In this document: piece after piece, positions 1 through 6,360 of the stretch | Position numbering within the stretch: the stretch's first letter is position 1 | Layout of the letters: each line of letters opens with the position of its first letter | Source: CAYFZR01 sp046760505 [NCBI: Candidatus Hydrothermarchaeota archaeon] | Lineage (GTDB): Archaea; CAYFZR01 | DNA: 13,501 nt | Assembly (NCBI GenBank): GCA_046760505.1 | Contig: JBHIEG010000038.1 | Location: 1 to 13,501 of the forward strand | Direction of reading: 5' to 3' | The notes under the pieces: generated by a model | The model's database searches: none | Told to the model about the DNA's origin: nothing | What the model saw: the letters and a program-made list of their open reading frames with translations, nothing else | Made by a program: the position numbers and the translations under genes

Positions 1-1148
1 AAAGTACCTATCGACCCGCTATACGGTATTACACACCCTTTAGGAGAGACTCCAACTGAGTATAGGGAGTGTAAAGCAAGACCTAAATCCTTCCAGAATT
101 CCTGTTCATACACCAAGTAAAAAGGACCCATAGGATATTTAGAGGGCATTCTATATGAGGTAACCCAGCTAAAGAATGATCTCTTTCCGTATCTCCTCTC
201 CTTCCATGAAAATGGCACATCTTTCCAAGGGTCTTGCGTCAAGCCGTAGCATGAGATCTCGTATCCAATATTTTGCCATAGCATGAGATCGTTTTTAATA
301 TCGCCGTCCATTATTGTATAGAAGGGGATGAATAAAGTGGCTTTCTTTCGATTTTTTGCCAGTAGCCTGTTTATTTTCAAAAATTCATCCTTTACTTCCT
401 CTCCATTGAAATCCACTCTTACCAAAACAGCGCTCTTAGCGCCATCTGGCCATAGACCGAGGTAGGCCAGAGGTTTTTCCTTAAAATTAGACGCTTTTCT
501 CAGGGAATTTAGGGCTAGTAGATTCATCTCCTGCCTATGGGTCACCAAATATTGATAGAATGGATTGAATTGATACCATATAACCAGACCCTTCCCATAT
601 CTGTTCGTGGCAATTGCAGGATAAGTATAAAACCTAAAACTTGCAACTTCGCTCAAGTTAGCATTCGCGGGATAGAGGTTGTAGGTGGGGGAATAGACTT
701 GAAAAGAATCTCCGTATACTCCCTCTGTGATCAGATCTTTCTTGGTAATAACTACCTCTCTGGTGGTAATAGAATTCTGCAGGGCGCTACCTTTAAGACC
801 CAGTATATCTAATGCGAGACCGTTCCTAGGATTGCCATTCGCATCAAGAGAAGAAGGAGCACCGATAGCAATCAAGACCCCCCCGTTTTTTACAAATTCC
901 TTTAATTTTTTGACTTCTGTGTTGGAAAGACTTCTATCGTCTATTATAATGAGATCATATGGGGATATAGAAACTTCATCGATAGGACCGATTTTCGAGT
1001 AGGGAATTTCATAAAAATCTAGGTATCGTCCAATCTCGTATGACCGGGAGAACTTATCGTCTCCCTGATACACTGCGATCCTTAATGTCTGTTGACATAA
1101 ACCAACAGAGGCTATTACAATTAATGTGAGCAGCATTAAGGCTCTCAT
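1..1148 (-). CDS. Secreted protein: amidotransferase-like domain plus degenerate polysaccharide-deacetylase-like domain (3' partial)
   Basis: Reading the minus strand from ATG at 1148 gives 382 codons with no stop before the window edge, so the C-terminus is missing. Residues 1-19 are a hydrophobic signal peptide. Residues 21-215 look like a class I glutamine-amidotransferase/ThuA-like fold: a beta strand starting LRIAVYQGD, YDLIIIDDR near 64-72, then KEFVKNGGVLIAIG near 83-96, a typical turn of such domains. Residues 235-382 resemble a NodB-type polysaccharide deacetylase (VLVRVDFNG at 241-249, KATLFIPFYTI at 269-279, NIGYEISCYG at 293-302). The usual Asp-Asp and metal-binding His residues are not visible where NodB enzymes carry them, so activity is doubtful. 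AGG lies about ten bases before the ATG. It follows the S-layer-like gene after 48 bases, probably in one operon. Domain assignments are inferred from pattern; the existence of the gene is well supported. Confidence 0.8.
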   Translation of the reverse strand, partial: MRALMLLTLIVIASVGLCQQTLRIAVYQGDDKFSRSYEIGRYLDFYEIPYSKIGPIDEVSISPYDLIIIDDRSLSNTEVKKLKEFVKNGGVLIAIGAPSSLDANGNPRNGLALDILGLKGSALQNSITTREVVITKKDLITEGVYGDSFQVYSPTYNLYPANANLSEVASFRFYTYPAIATNRYGKGLVIWYQFNPFYQYLVTHRQEMNLLALNSLRKASNFKEKPLAYLGLWPDGAKSAVLVRVDFNGEEVKDEFLKINRLLAKNRKKATLFIPFYTIMDGDIKNDLMLWQNIGYEISCYGLTQDPWKDVPFSWKERRYGKRSFFSWVTSYRMPSKYPMGPFYLVYEQEFWKDLGLALHSLYSVGVSPKGCVIPYSGSIGT

Positions 1149-1196
1149 AAACAATACCTTAGGAGAATGTGTAACTTACACTAAATAGATCTTTCG

Positions 1197-1718
1197 TCAG
1201 ACACTTTTCCACATATCGACCCAAAACTTAGCGGCTTCAAGGGTTCCGTTTCTGTCTGAGCCCGCTATAACTAATACGTCTTTTCCGTAGCCAAAGGGAT
1301 CTTTTATGAGTTGAACTACTCCGTTGCCGGGGCCGGGATAATCGTTCGTTATCTTAATTTCCATCTTATCAAAAACTTCTTTACTCAAAGAATTTGCAAC
1401 AGGTCCGCCTATCAAGATTAGGTTGTACCACTTTTTCGTATCGTTAGTCACCTCTGTATCTAGGTATGTAAGGTGAGATAGAACTACCTTAAATCCAGAC
1501 CTTTCTTCTTTGAAGGCCATTGTTCCAATTTTTCCAGCTATTAAGGAGGCGCTCAACCCATCCATGGCTGGAGCAGGTGTGTTTGCTCCCACAACTATCT
1601 TTGCCCTCATGTAGTCAAAATTCAAGATCTCGCTTATATCGGTGGATATATGGGCATATGCAGGCATGAAAATGGAAATCAGGATAATTGTCTGTAAGAA
1701 ATAACTTTTTCTCTCCAT
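1197..1718 (-). CDS. Exported stand-alone S-layer-type domain protein
   Basis: This encodes a 173-residue protein with a signal peptide (residues 1-22, ending PAYA). The mature part, only about 150 residues, looks like the module of methanogen S-layer and related surface proteins: a VVGANTPAPAMDGLSA stretch near 42-57, LILIGGPVANSLS near 100-112, and PGPGNGVVQLIKDPF with VLVIAGSDRNGT toward the C-terminus. In full-length S-layer proteins this module is usually one part of a much longer chain, so here it is nearly the whole protein. There is no C-terminal membrane anchor. The start is favoured by the signal peptide and a GAGGTG ribosome site 11 bases upstream, and an in-frame stop lies two codons before the ATG. 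It overlaps the end of the preceding gene by 40 bases, implying translational coupling. The family call is from memory of motifs; the function is unknown. Confidence 0.8.
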   Translation of the reverse strand: MERKSYFLQTIILISIFMPAYAHISTDISEILNFDYMRAKIVVGANTPAPAMDGLSASLIAGKIGTMAFKEERSGFKVVLSHLTYLDTEVTNDTKKWYNLILIGGPVANSLSKEVFDKMEIKITNDYPGPGNGVVQLIKDPFGYGKDVLVIAGSDRNGTLEAAKFWVDMWKSV

Positions 1719-2110
1719 GTATCAACTAACACCTCTACCGAAGCGTTTTTTATGGTAGATCGAATAAGGATATCCCATATATGGGGATTTTCCGTCTTTA
1801 AGATACTTACATCAACACCCTTAGTGCTGTTCCCTATAATTTTTTTTACGAAGTTGCCTGCATTCTCATCGGCAAAAAGGACTTTTACTGCTGTGTACTT
1901 CTCGTCCCCCTTCTTTTTTGTATCTTCAATTTCCTGAGCGAGTTTTGAAATGGAGACTTTTGTTCTTGAGAGTTCATCGCTTACTCTTTCATTTTCAAGT
2001 TCTAGCCCCTTCAATCTTTTATTCATACTCCATAGAGCTAGACCACTCATGAAGATGGTTAGAACCAGCAGAATAACCAACATCTCATCCTTCTTAATAG
2101 GCATTTTCAT
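1679..2110 (-). CDS. Membrane-anchored coiled-coil protein with N-terminal half of a phospholipase D-like fold
   Basis: This 143-residue protein has a membrane helix at residues 10-28 and a Lys/Glu-rich coiled coil at about 30-68. A C-terminal domain at 72-131 resembles the first half of a phospholipase D-like domain: VKVLFADENA, then KGVDVSILKT, then SVEVLVDTW. Complete PLD domains continue with the HxKxxxxD catalytic motif. Here the chain stops about 12 residues after the VLVD strand and the motif is absent, so it is probably non-catalytic or a truncated descendant. It is the first gene of a leftward operon with the S-layer-like gene and the 1-1148 gene. The start is the first ATG of an ATGAAAATG pair; the second, at 2104, would shorten it by only two residues. 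The PLD relationship is an inference from pattern. Confidence 0.75.
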   Translation of the reverse strand: MKMPIKKDEMLVILLVLTIFMSGLALWSMNKRLKGLELENERVSDELSRTKVSISKLAQEIEDTKKKGDEKYTAVKVLFADENAGNFVKKIIGNSTKGVDVSILKTENPHIWDILIRSTIKNASVEVLVDTWREKVISYRQLS

Positions 2111-2137
2111 CCCACGAAAGTCTTATCTACTCAACCC

Positions 2138-2155
2138 CCATATAAACATATTTTG
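2138..2155. promoter_or_regulatory. Candidate shared TATA region between divergent operons
   Basis: The 67-base gap between the divergent genes at 2110 and 2178 contains ATATAAACATATTTTG (2140-2155). Read leftward it gives TTTATATG about 30 bases before the ATG at 2110; read rightward it gives TATAAA/CATATTTT about 30 bases before the ATG at 2178. Archaeal TATA boxes sit about 25-30 bases before the transcription start, so both transcripts could have very short leaders. Prediction by pattern only. Confidence 0.4.
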
Positions 2156-2177
2156 TCTGTGGTCAGTTTGTGATTTT

Positions 2178-2792
2178 ATGGCAGACGGAAAATACCTTAC
2201 GATTGTCGTAACACTTCTAGTTATCCTATTATCTATTCTAGGTTGTCTACAGACAACAAGTGAGAAGGAGATTTCGACCTTAAAAGAAAGGATAATGTCG
2301 ATGAATGCTACCATTATCGCGCAGAGAAACATCATAGAGACTCAAAGGGAAACTATTGAGAACTACAAAAAGATGATTGTAAAGCTTCGGGAGAAAATCA
2401 TACAGTTGAATGAAAGTATTACTACAATTTCACAGATAAAAAAGATTGAGTGCGGGGAGAAAAAAAATGTTACCATTATACAGGAAAAACCTTCAGAATG
2501 TGAGGAATTATTTGATCGGAAGCCAACCCGCTCTCTAATTATTGCTTTAAGTGATGAAGAAGTAAAGGAAGACTTTGAAGAGTGGGACAAATATTATTTC
2601 GATTTCGTAATCATATCCAAAGTTAAAAACTTGGAGAGATTTCAAAGGATCGATCAAAAAATACACAAAGAAGTATGGAATGTGACGATACATGCGATTC
2701 CAAAGAAGTGGAAAGAGATATACAAAAATAAAACATACATGATCTATGTGGACATAGAGCGTGGTAAGGTACTGGATAAAGAAGAGAGATAA
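2178..2792 (+). CDS. Lipoprotein-like membrane-anchored coiled-coil protein, unknown function
   Basis: The protein is 204 residues. A hydrophobic segment at residues 8-22 ends in SILGC, which resembles a lipobox with Cys23 as the lipidated residue, although it could equally be an uncleaved anchor. Residues 29-85 form a heptad-like coiled coil, followed by a linker with two cysteines (92 and 108) and a mixed alpha/beta C-terminal domain at 112-204 that I do not recognise. ATG 2178 was chosen because the hydrophobic leader begins right after it. An upstream in-frame extension to 1950 would run across the divergent gene at 2110 and the promoter gap, so it is rejected. The gene is first in a rightward set with the S-layer-like and transglutaminase-like genes. 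The plan of anchor, coiled coil and small domain repeats that of its divergent neighbour at 1679-2110. Confidence 0.75.
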   Translation: MADGKYLTIVVTLLVILLSILGCLQTTSEKEISTLKERIMSMNATIIAQRNIIETQRETIENYKKMIVKLREKIIQLNESITTISQIKKIECGEKKNVTIIQEKPSECEELFDRKPTRSLIIALSDEEVKEDFEEWDKYYFDFVIISKVKNLERFQRIDQKIHKEVWNVTIHAIPKKWKEIYKNKTYMIYVDIERGKVLDKEER

Positions 2793-2835
2793 TCTTTTAC
2801 TTATACAGAATTGCAGACAAATATGCCACCCTAAA

Positions 2836-2845
2836 TTTTATATTA
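2836..2845 (+). promoter_or_regulatory. Candidate TATA box for the S-layer-like gene
   Basis: TTTTATATTA lies in an AT-rich gap of 84 bases, about 35 bases before the ATG at 2877. Transcription would begin near 2865-2870, leaving a leader of about ten bases. GTGG just before the ATG is the only ribosome-site-like string. Confidence 0.4.
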
Positions 2846-2876
2846 ATATAATTATTATACTAAAGAATGTGGAAAA

Positions 2877-4124
2877 ATGCGCAGAGTATTTGCCTTATGC
2901 TTAATCTTAATGTTGTTGGTTCCTGCATCTGCTAAGTTCAAATACCGATTTGATAAGGCTTGGGAAAATCCTGAAACCGTATTCTCGGCTTGGATAAAGG
3001 TAAACGATGTACTGAAAATAGGCGACAGGTATTACCTCAAACTTACCGATGTAGACTCAGATAAAAAAACAGCATCGATAGAGTTTGTAGTACTATTAGA
3101 CGGAAATTACCATGATCTTGGATTGGGAGAGGCCGGATTGATTTCAAGAGAGCAGATAATAGACGGAATCACGATGCAAGCCCATGAGCAAATGATATTT
3201 GAAGACAGCGATGAAAGGCGCCAAAGACATCCATTTAGGGTTAGTCTTACATGGGCTGATGAAGATCAAAATGCGGCGTTCATTCACATTTCGCGTAAGA
3301 GAGATGATGTCATAAACGTAACATGGTTTGTTAAAAGCTTCGGAGGATGGCTCAGCGAAGGAGAGAGTATCCAATCAGGGGAATACACAATTTCAATGCT
3401 AACTGCTGATTACTCTGGAACAAAGGCTAGAGTGAGAATTGAAAAGGATGGAATTCCCATAAAAGATATTCGGATCTATAAATTCCCTGTTTTTGGAAGA
3501 GTAATGGATAGCGCAGGGGATGACATCATAGTGGAGTTCGTGGATGGAAAATATGGAGCATGTGCCGCGAACATCAACGTATATACGCGGAGAGCCTTAG
3601 CATGTGGAATCTTCAAAAAAGTAACTGCGGAAAAGGTTACCGTGCCTAAGCCTGTTGCAGTTCCTGAAGTAACTCCTGCACCAACTCCTACCCTTGCGCC
3701 TCCGATTAAACCCAAACCTGAAATTAGCGTATCGAAGCAAGCGTATGAAACTGAATTAAATCCCGGAGAATCAACAAGGATAATTGTAATTTTGAAAAAT
3801 AACGGAGAGGGACTGGCAAAAAATCTGAGAATAAGTGATATGGTACCTCCTGCATTCATGATCACGAGTGGAACCAACGTTTGGTCCCTAGATTCTCTGG
3901 CACCTGGACAATCAACATGGTTCTTCTACTCAATTTCTTCCAGTATCCCAAACGTTTATGAACTTCCTCAGGCTAGCGTTTCCTACCAAGACGAGGAGGG
4001 GAACTACTATCATGCTGATTCAAATAAATTAAAGATTACGGTAAAGAAATCAGCACCAAAAATCAAAGAAGAAAAAGGTTTGATACAGAGAATCCTTGGA
4101 TTAATATTCTCTCTCTTTGATTGA
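2877..4124 (+). CDS. S-layer-like secreted protein with Pro-rich linker and CARDB/DUF11-like domain
   Basis: This 415-residue protein has a clear signal peptide (residues 1-19, ending PASA). Residues 35-248 contain two related beta units: LKIGDRYYLKLTDVDSDKK near 46-64 and IQSGEYTISMLTADYSGTK near 165-183. These resemble the repeated beta domain of methanogen and Archaeoglobus S-layer proteins. A Pro/Thr-rich linker follows at 255-281, then a CARDB/DUF11-like beta sandwich at 282-390 (LNPGESTRIIVILKNNGEG, then TNVWSLDSLAPGQSTWFF). The last residues (400-415) form a short hydrophobic amphipathic helix that could associate with the membrane; there is no ordinary TM anchor. The beta sandwich aligns with residues 325-432 of the toroid protein at 6361-8409. 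The gene ends two bases before the ATG of the transglutaminase-like gene. A structural or adhesive envelope role is inferred. Confidence 0.85.
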   Translation: MRRVFALCLILMLLVPASAKFKYRFDKAWENPETVFSAWIKVNDVLKIGDRYYLKLTDVDSDKKTASIEFVVLLDGNYHDLGLGEAGLISREQIIDGITMQAHEQMIFEDSDERRQRHPFRVSLTWADEDQNAAFIHISRKRDDVINVTWFVKSFGGWLSEGESIQSGEYTISMLTADYSGTKARVRIEKDGIPIKDIRIYKFPVFGRVMDSAGDDIIVEFVDGKYGACAANINVYTRRALACGIFKKVTAEKVTVPKPVAVPEVTPAPTPTLAPPIKPKPEISVSKQAYETELNPGESTRIIVILKNNGEGLAKNLRISDMVPPAFMITSGTNVWSLDSLAPGQSTWFFYSISSSIPNVYELPQASVSYQDEEGNYYHADSNKLKITVKKSAPKIKEEKGLIQRILGLIFSLFD

Positions 4125-4125
4125 T

Positions 4126-4824
4126 ATGAGATCTCTTATAATTTTGATTATCTGTTTTTTCCTGTTCTTTTTTTTATTCCTTCAAAATAATGAAAATGGA
4201 TATGAAGATCTTAAGAAAGAGAACAAAGAACTGAAAGAAAAGTTGATTGAAAAAAATCAGAGATTGCAGGATCAGGAGAAAGAAATCTCAGAGCTAAGGC
4301 TTAAAATATTAGAGTTAGAAGAAAATATTGAAAGGAAAGACAAAAAAATTGCTGAACTGGAAAATACAGTGAAATATTATTCAGGTAGAGATCCAAAGGC
4401 ATTAATTCGAAACGAGGACGTGTCTTACTTGGTTTCCAGAATATGTTTGGGAGCCAACCACACTGAATGCGAAAAGAGGATTTTCTACTATGTAAGGGAC
4501 GAAATAAGATATCAGCATGATGTCCTTGGACTTGAGGTATGGCAAACTCCATCAGAGACGTTAAAAATAAAGAAAGGGGACTGTGAGGATAAGGCAATAC
4601 TCTTGGGCAGCATGCTAAGAACAATAAACTCACCGGAAGAAGTTTTCATAAATGTTGGGAAAAAAGGAAACTACGGGCACGTATGGGTAACCCTGGAAGG
4701 AAAGATATTGGAACCATATGACAAGAACCCTTTCGAGTTGGACGAAAAAGAAAATTATGAGATATTCTATAGGTTTAACGATGTTTATTTCAATTTTTCG
4801 TACAGTTCTGTTACTTCATCGTAG
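4126..4824 (+). CDS. Membrane-tethered coiled-coil transglutaminase-like protein
   Basis: The protein is 232 residues from ATG 4126. A membrane helix at residues 3-19 is followed by a strong charged coiled coil at 25-84, then a transglutaminase/papain-like core at 90-220. The catalytic pattern is visible: Cys153 in KKGDCEDKA, His185 in NYGHVWV, and an acidic residue in ILEPYDKN (Glu196 or Asp199). The proteins of this superfamily are cysteine peptidases or amide-bond transferases; the anchor predicts that the domain faces outside, where surface proteins would be the likely substrates. A TTG nine bases upstream is an alternative start but lies inside the previous stop region. The ATG begins one base after the stop codon of the S-layer-like gene, with no ribosome site, so translational coupling is likely. 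The 3' end overlaps the convergent gene by 40 bases. The fold is confident; the substrate is unknown. Confidence 0.85.
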   Translation: MRSLIILIICFFLFFFLFLQNNENGYEDLKKENKELKEKLIEKNQRLQDQEKEISELRLKILELEENIERKDKKIAELENTVKYYSGRDPKALIRNEDVSYLVSRICLGANHTECEKRIFYYVRDEIRYQHDVLGLEVWQTPSETLKIKKGDCEDKAILLGSMLRTINSPEEVFINVGKKGNYGHVWVTLEGKILEPYDKNPFELDEKENYEIFYRFNDVYFNFSYSSVTSS

Positions 4825-6263
4825 AGTACCTCTATTCTACGCTCGTATTCTTCCCTTGAGATTATTCCCAACTCATAATCATGAGAAACCTCTCTATACT
4901 CTTTTTTTATTTTTCTGAGTATATTCTCCTCTTTGTTTCTTCTAAAAACTATGAAAACAGAAGTGAAGAAAAGTGAAAAAATGCAAAGCGATGATCCTAG
5001 GATCAATAGGTTTTTCCTTGAATTTGTTTTTTCTCTCTCTTCATCTATAAGGTAAATGGTCTGATATGCCAGTTCGCTCGATTTTTCCGCTTCTCCTTTG
5101 GCTAAAGAGTAATCTCTAATCTCTAAAGCATTTAATGCCCTATCGTAATGATTTTTTGATTTAAGATAGAGATCGTTTATTTCTTTTCTATTGGGCTCGA
5201 TCCATAGGAATGAGGATTTATTCAGTTCTTTTAACTTTTTATTTGCAAGAGATAATGCGTTCTCTGCTTTTTTTATTTGTTGAAGAGTGATGTTGAGTTT
5301 TTTCTTCTCGAGACTTTTCTTGTAAGATCTTATGTTCCTCTCCACTGCGTTTGTTAGATAAATTGCAGAGATTAGAATGGCTCTTGACTCTTCAAGCTCA
5401 GACCTATAAACCTTCTCCTCAGAAAATTTTAGAAGATCTTTTGCAACATCCAAAGAACTCCTGTATGCTGTAAGATCTTCTTCATTCATTATTTCTTTTT
5501 CTAAATCTTTAATTTTGAGTCTTTGGGTTGAGATATTGTCGATTAGATCTTTTTTTTGTCTTTCTAGTTCAAATAGTCTTTCTCTCTTTTCTTTCTTTAG
5601 TTTTAATTCTTTTAATTCACTAATTTTTTTCTCTTCAAGATCGTAATCAATTTTAATCTCCGTTACGTTGAGAATTGGAGTCAAATGATAGTAGAAGACG
5701 TTCCTTCCTCTTTCAATAAATATTTTCTCTGGTTCTGGGTGATATTCTTTATAAACAGCTCCCTCAGGTAGTTTAATGAGTAATTCAAGATCTCTGACAG
5801 GAATGTTGTTCAAAGGGTAAAATTTGAGATTAAAAGAGAAGAAGAAACTACTTTTCTTTTCGATTAAATCTTCGGTGTAAAATTTGAAGTTGTAGTTCAC
5901 TTTTTCTTTATAGTAAATAGGTCTTCTGAAATTTATGGTCATTGACGAGTTTTTTAATTCGTATTCTAAAGGTCCTTCAGAATCTTGTGCGGAGATATAA
6001 AATATCTCATTTACGTTTATATAAAATATGTCATAGAGTGCCATTCCCTGCAAAAAGTTTGTAAATGTTACCTTTCCTTCAACATAGGTTGTACCACCCT
6101 CAGAAAGATCGCAGAAAATATCTACTTCGTGCGTGCCAGAATATGCGTGGACCACGTGGACCAAATGCATGAATATACCGGATGTTATAGCTATGATAAA
6201 TGTAAGAAAGATATACCATCTATGATTAAGTGCTCTTAGATCTAGTGGATCGCGTAGGCGCAT
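4785..6263 (-). CDS. Two-TM coiled-coil surface protein with SHOCT-like cytosolic tail
   Basis: This encodes 492 residues: an N-terminal membrane helix (16-38, possibly a signal peptide ending VHA), an all-beta extracellular region (45-208), a Lys/Glu-rich coiled coil (208-262), a longer helical region with TPR-like spacing (265-412), a second membrane helix (418-440) followed by Arg-Arg, and a cytosolic tail (443-492). The tail contains YELGIISREEYERRIEVL, matching the pattern of SHOCT-type short oligomerisation domains. The overall plan of outside beta domain, helical stalk, TM and short tail repeats that of the toroid protein upstream, which it follows by 97 bases. No ribosome site precedes the ATG, but a TATA-like AATAAATATTT sits about 24 bases ahead, suggesting a leaderless transcript. 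It shares its last 40 bases with the convergent transglutaminase-like gene. No enzymatic motif was recognised. Confidence 0.8.
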   Translation of the reverse strand: MRLRDPLDLRALNHRWYIFLTFIIAITSGIFMHLVHVVHAYSGTHEVDIFCDLSEGGTTYVEGKVTFTNFLQGMALYDIFYINVNEIFYISAQDSEGPLEYELKNSSMTINFRRPIYYKEKVNYNFKFYTEDLIEKKSSFFFSFNLKFYPLNNIPVRDLELLIKLPEGAVYKEYHPEPEKIFIERGRNVFYYHLTPILNVTEIKIDYDLEEKKISELKELKLKKEKRERLFELERQKKDLIDNISTQRLKIKDLEKEIMNEEDLTAYRSSLDVAKDLLKFSEEKVYRSELEESRAILISAIYLTNAVERNIRSYKKSLEKKKLNITLQQIKKAENALSLANKKLKELNKSSFLWIEPNRKEINDLYLKSKNHYDRALNALEIRDYSLAKGEAEKSSELAYQTIYLIDEEREKTNSRKNLLILGSSLCIFSLFFTSVFIVFRRNKEENILRKIKKEYREVSHDYELGIISREEYERRIEVLYDEVTELYEKLK

Positions 6264-6280
6264 ACTGATCTTTGCACACT

Positions 6281-6294
6281 AAAAATATTTATTC
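6281..6294 (-). promoter_or_regulatory. Candidate TATA box for leaderless transcript of the two-TM protein gene
   Basis: On the minus strand this reads GAATAAATATTTTT, centred about 24 bases before the ATG at 6263. That spacing places the transcription start at or next to the start codon, consistent with the lack of a ribosome site there. The gene may therefore have its own promoter in addition to read-through from 8409. Confidence 0.4.
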
Positions 6295-6360
6295 TATGCT
6301 ATAACCCTCTTTCAAGATTTATTGCCAATCTTAAAACCAAATAGACTCTCCTGCTGATTT

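Noticed and set aside
537-1002. Two plus-strand frames of 91 residues each
   Set aside because: They lie opposite the well-formed minus-strand coding frame with a signal peptide at 1-1148 and show no motifs.
1950-2177. N-terminal extension of the 2178-2792 protein
   Set aside because: The frame is open but runs antisense through the divergent gene and the promoter gap; the hydrophobic leader begins only at 2178.
6145-6165. Nine-base tandem repeat GTGGACCAC/GTGGACCAA
   Set aside because: It encodes the repetitive His-Leu-Val-His-Val-Val-His part of the N-terminal helix; too short to call a repeat element.
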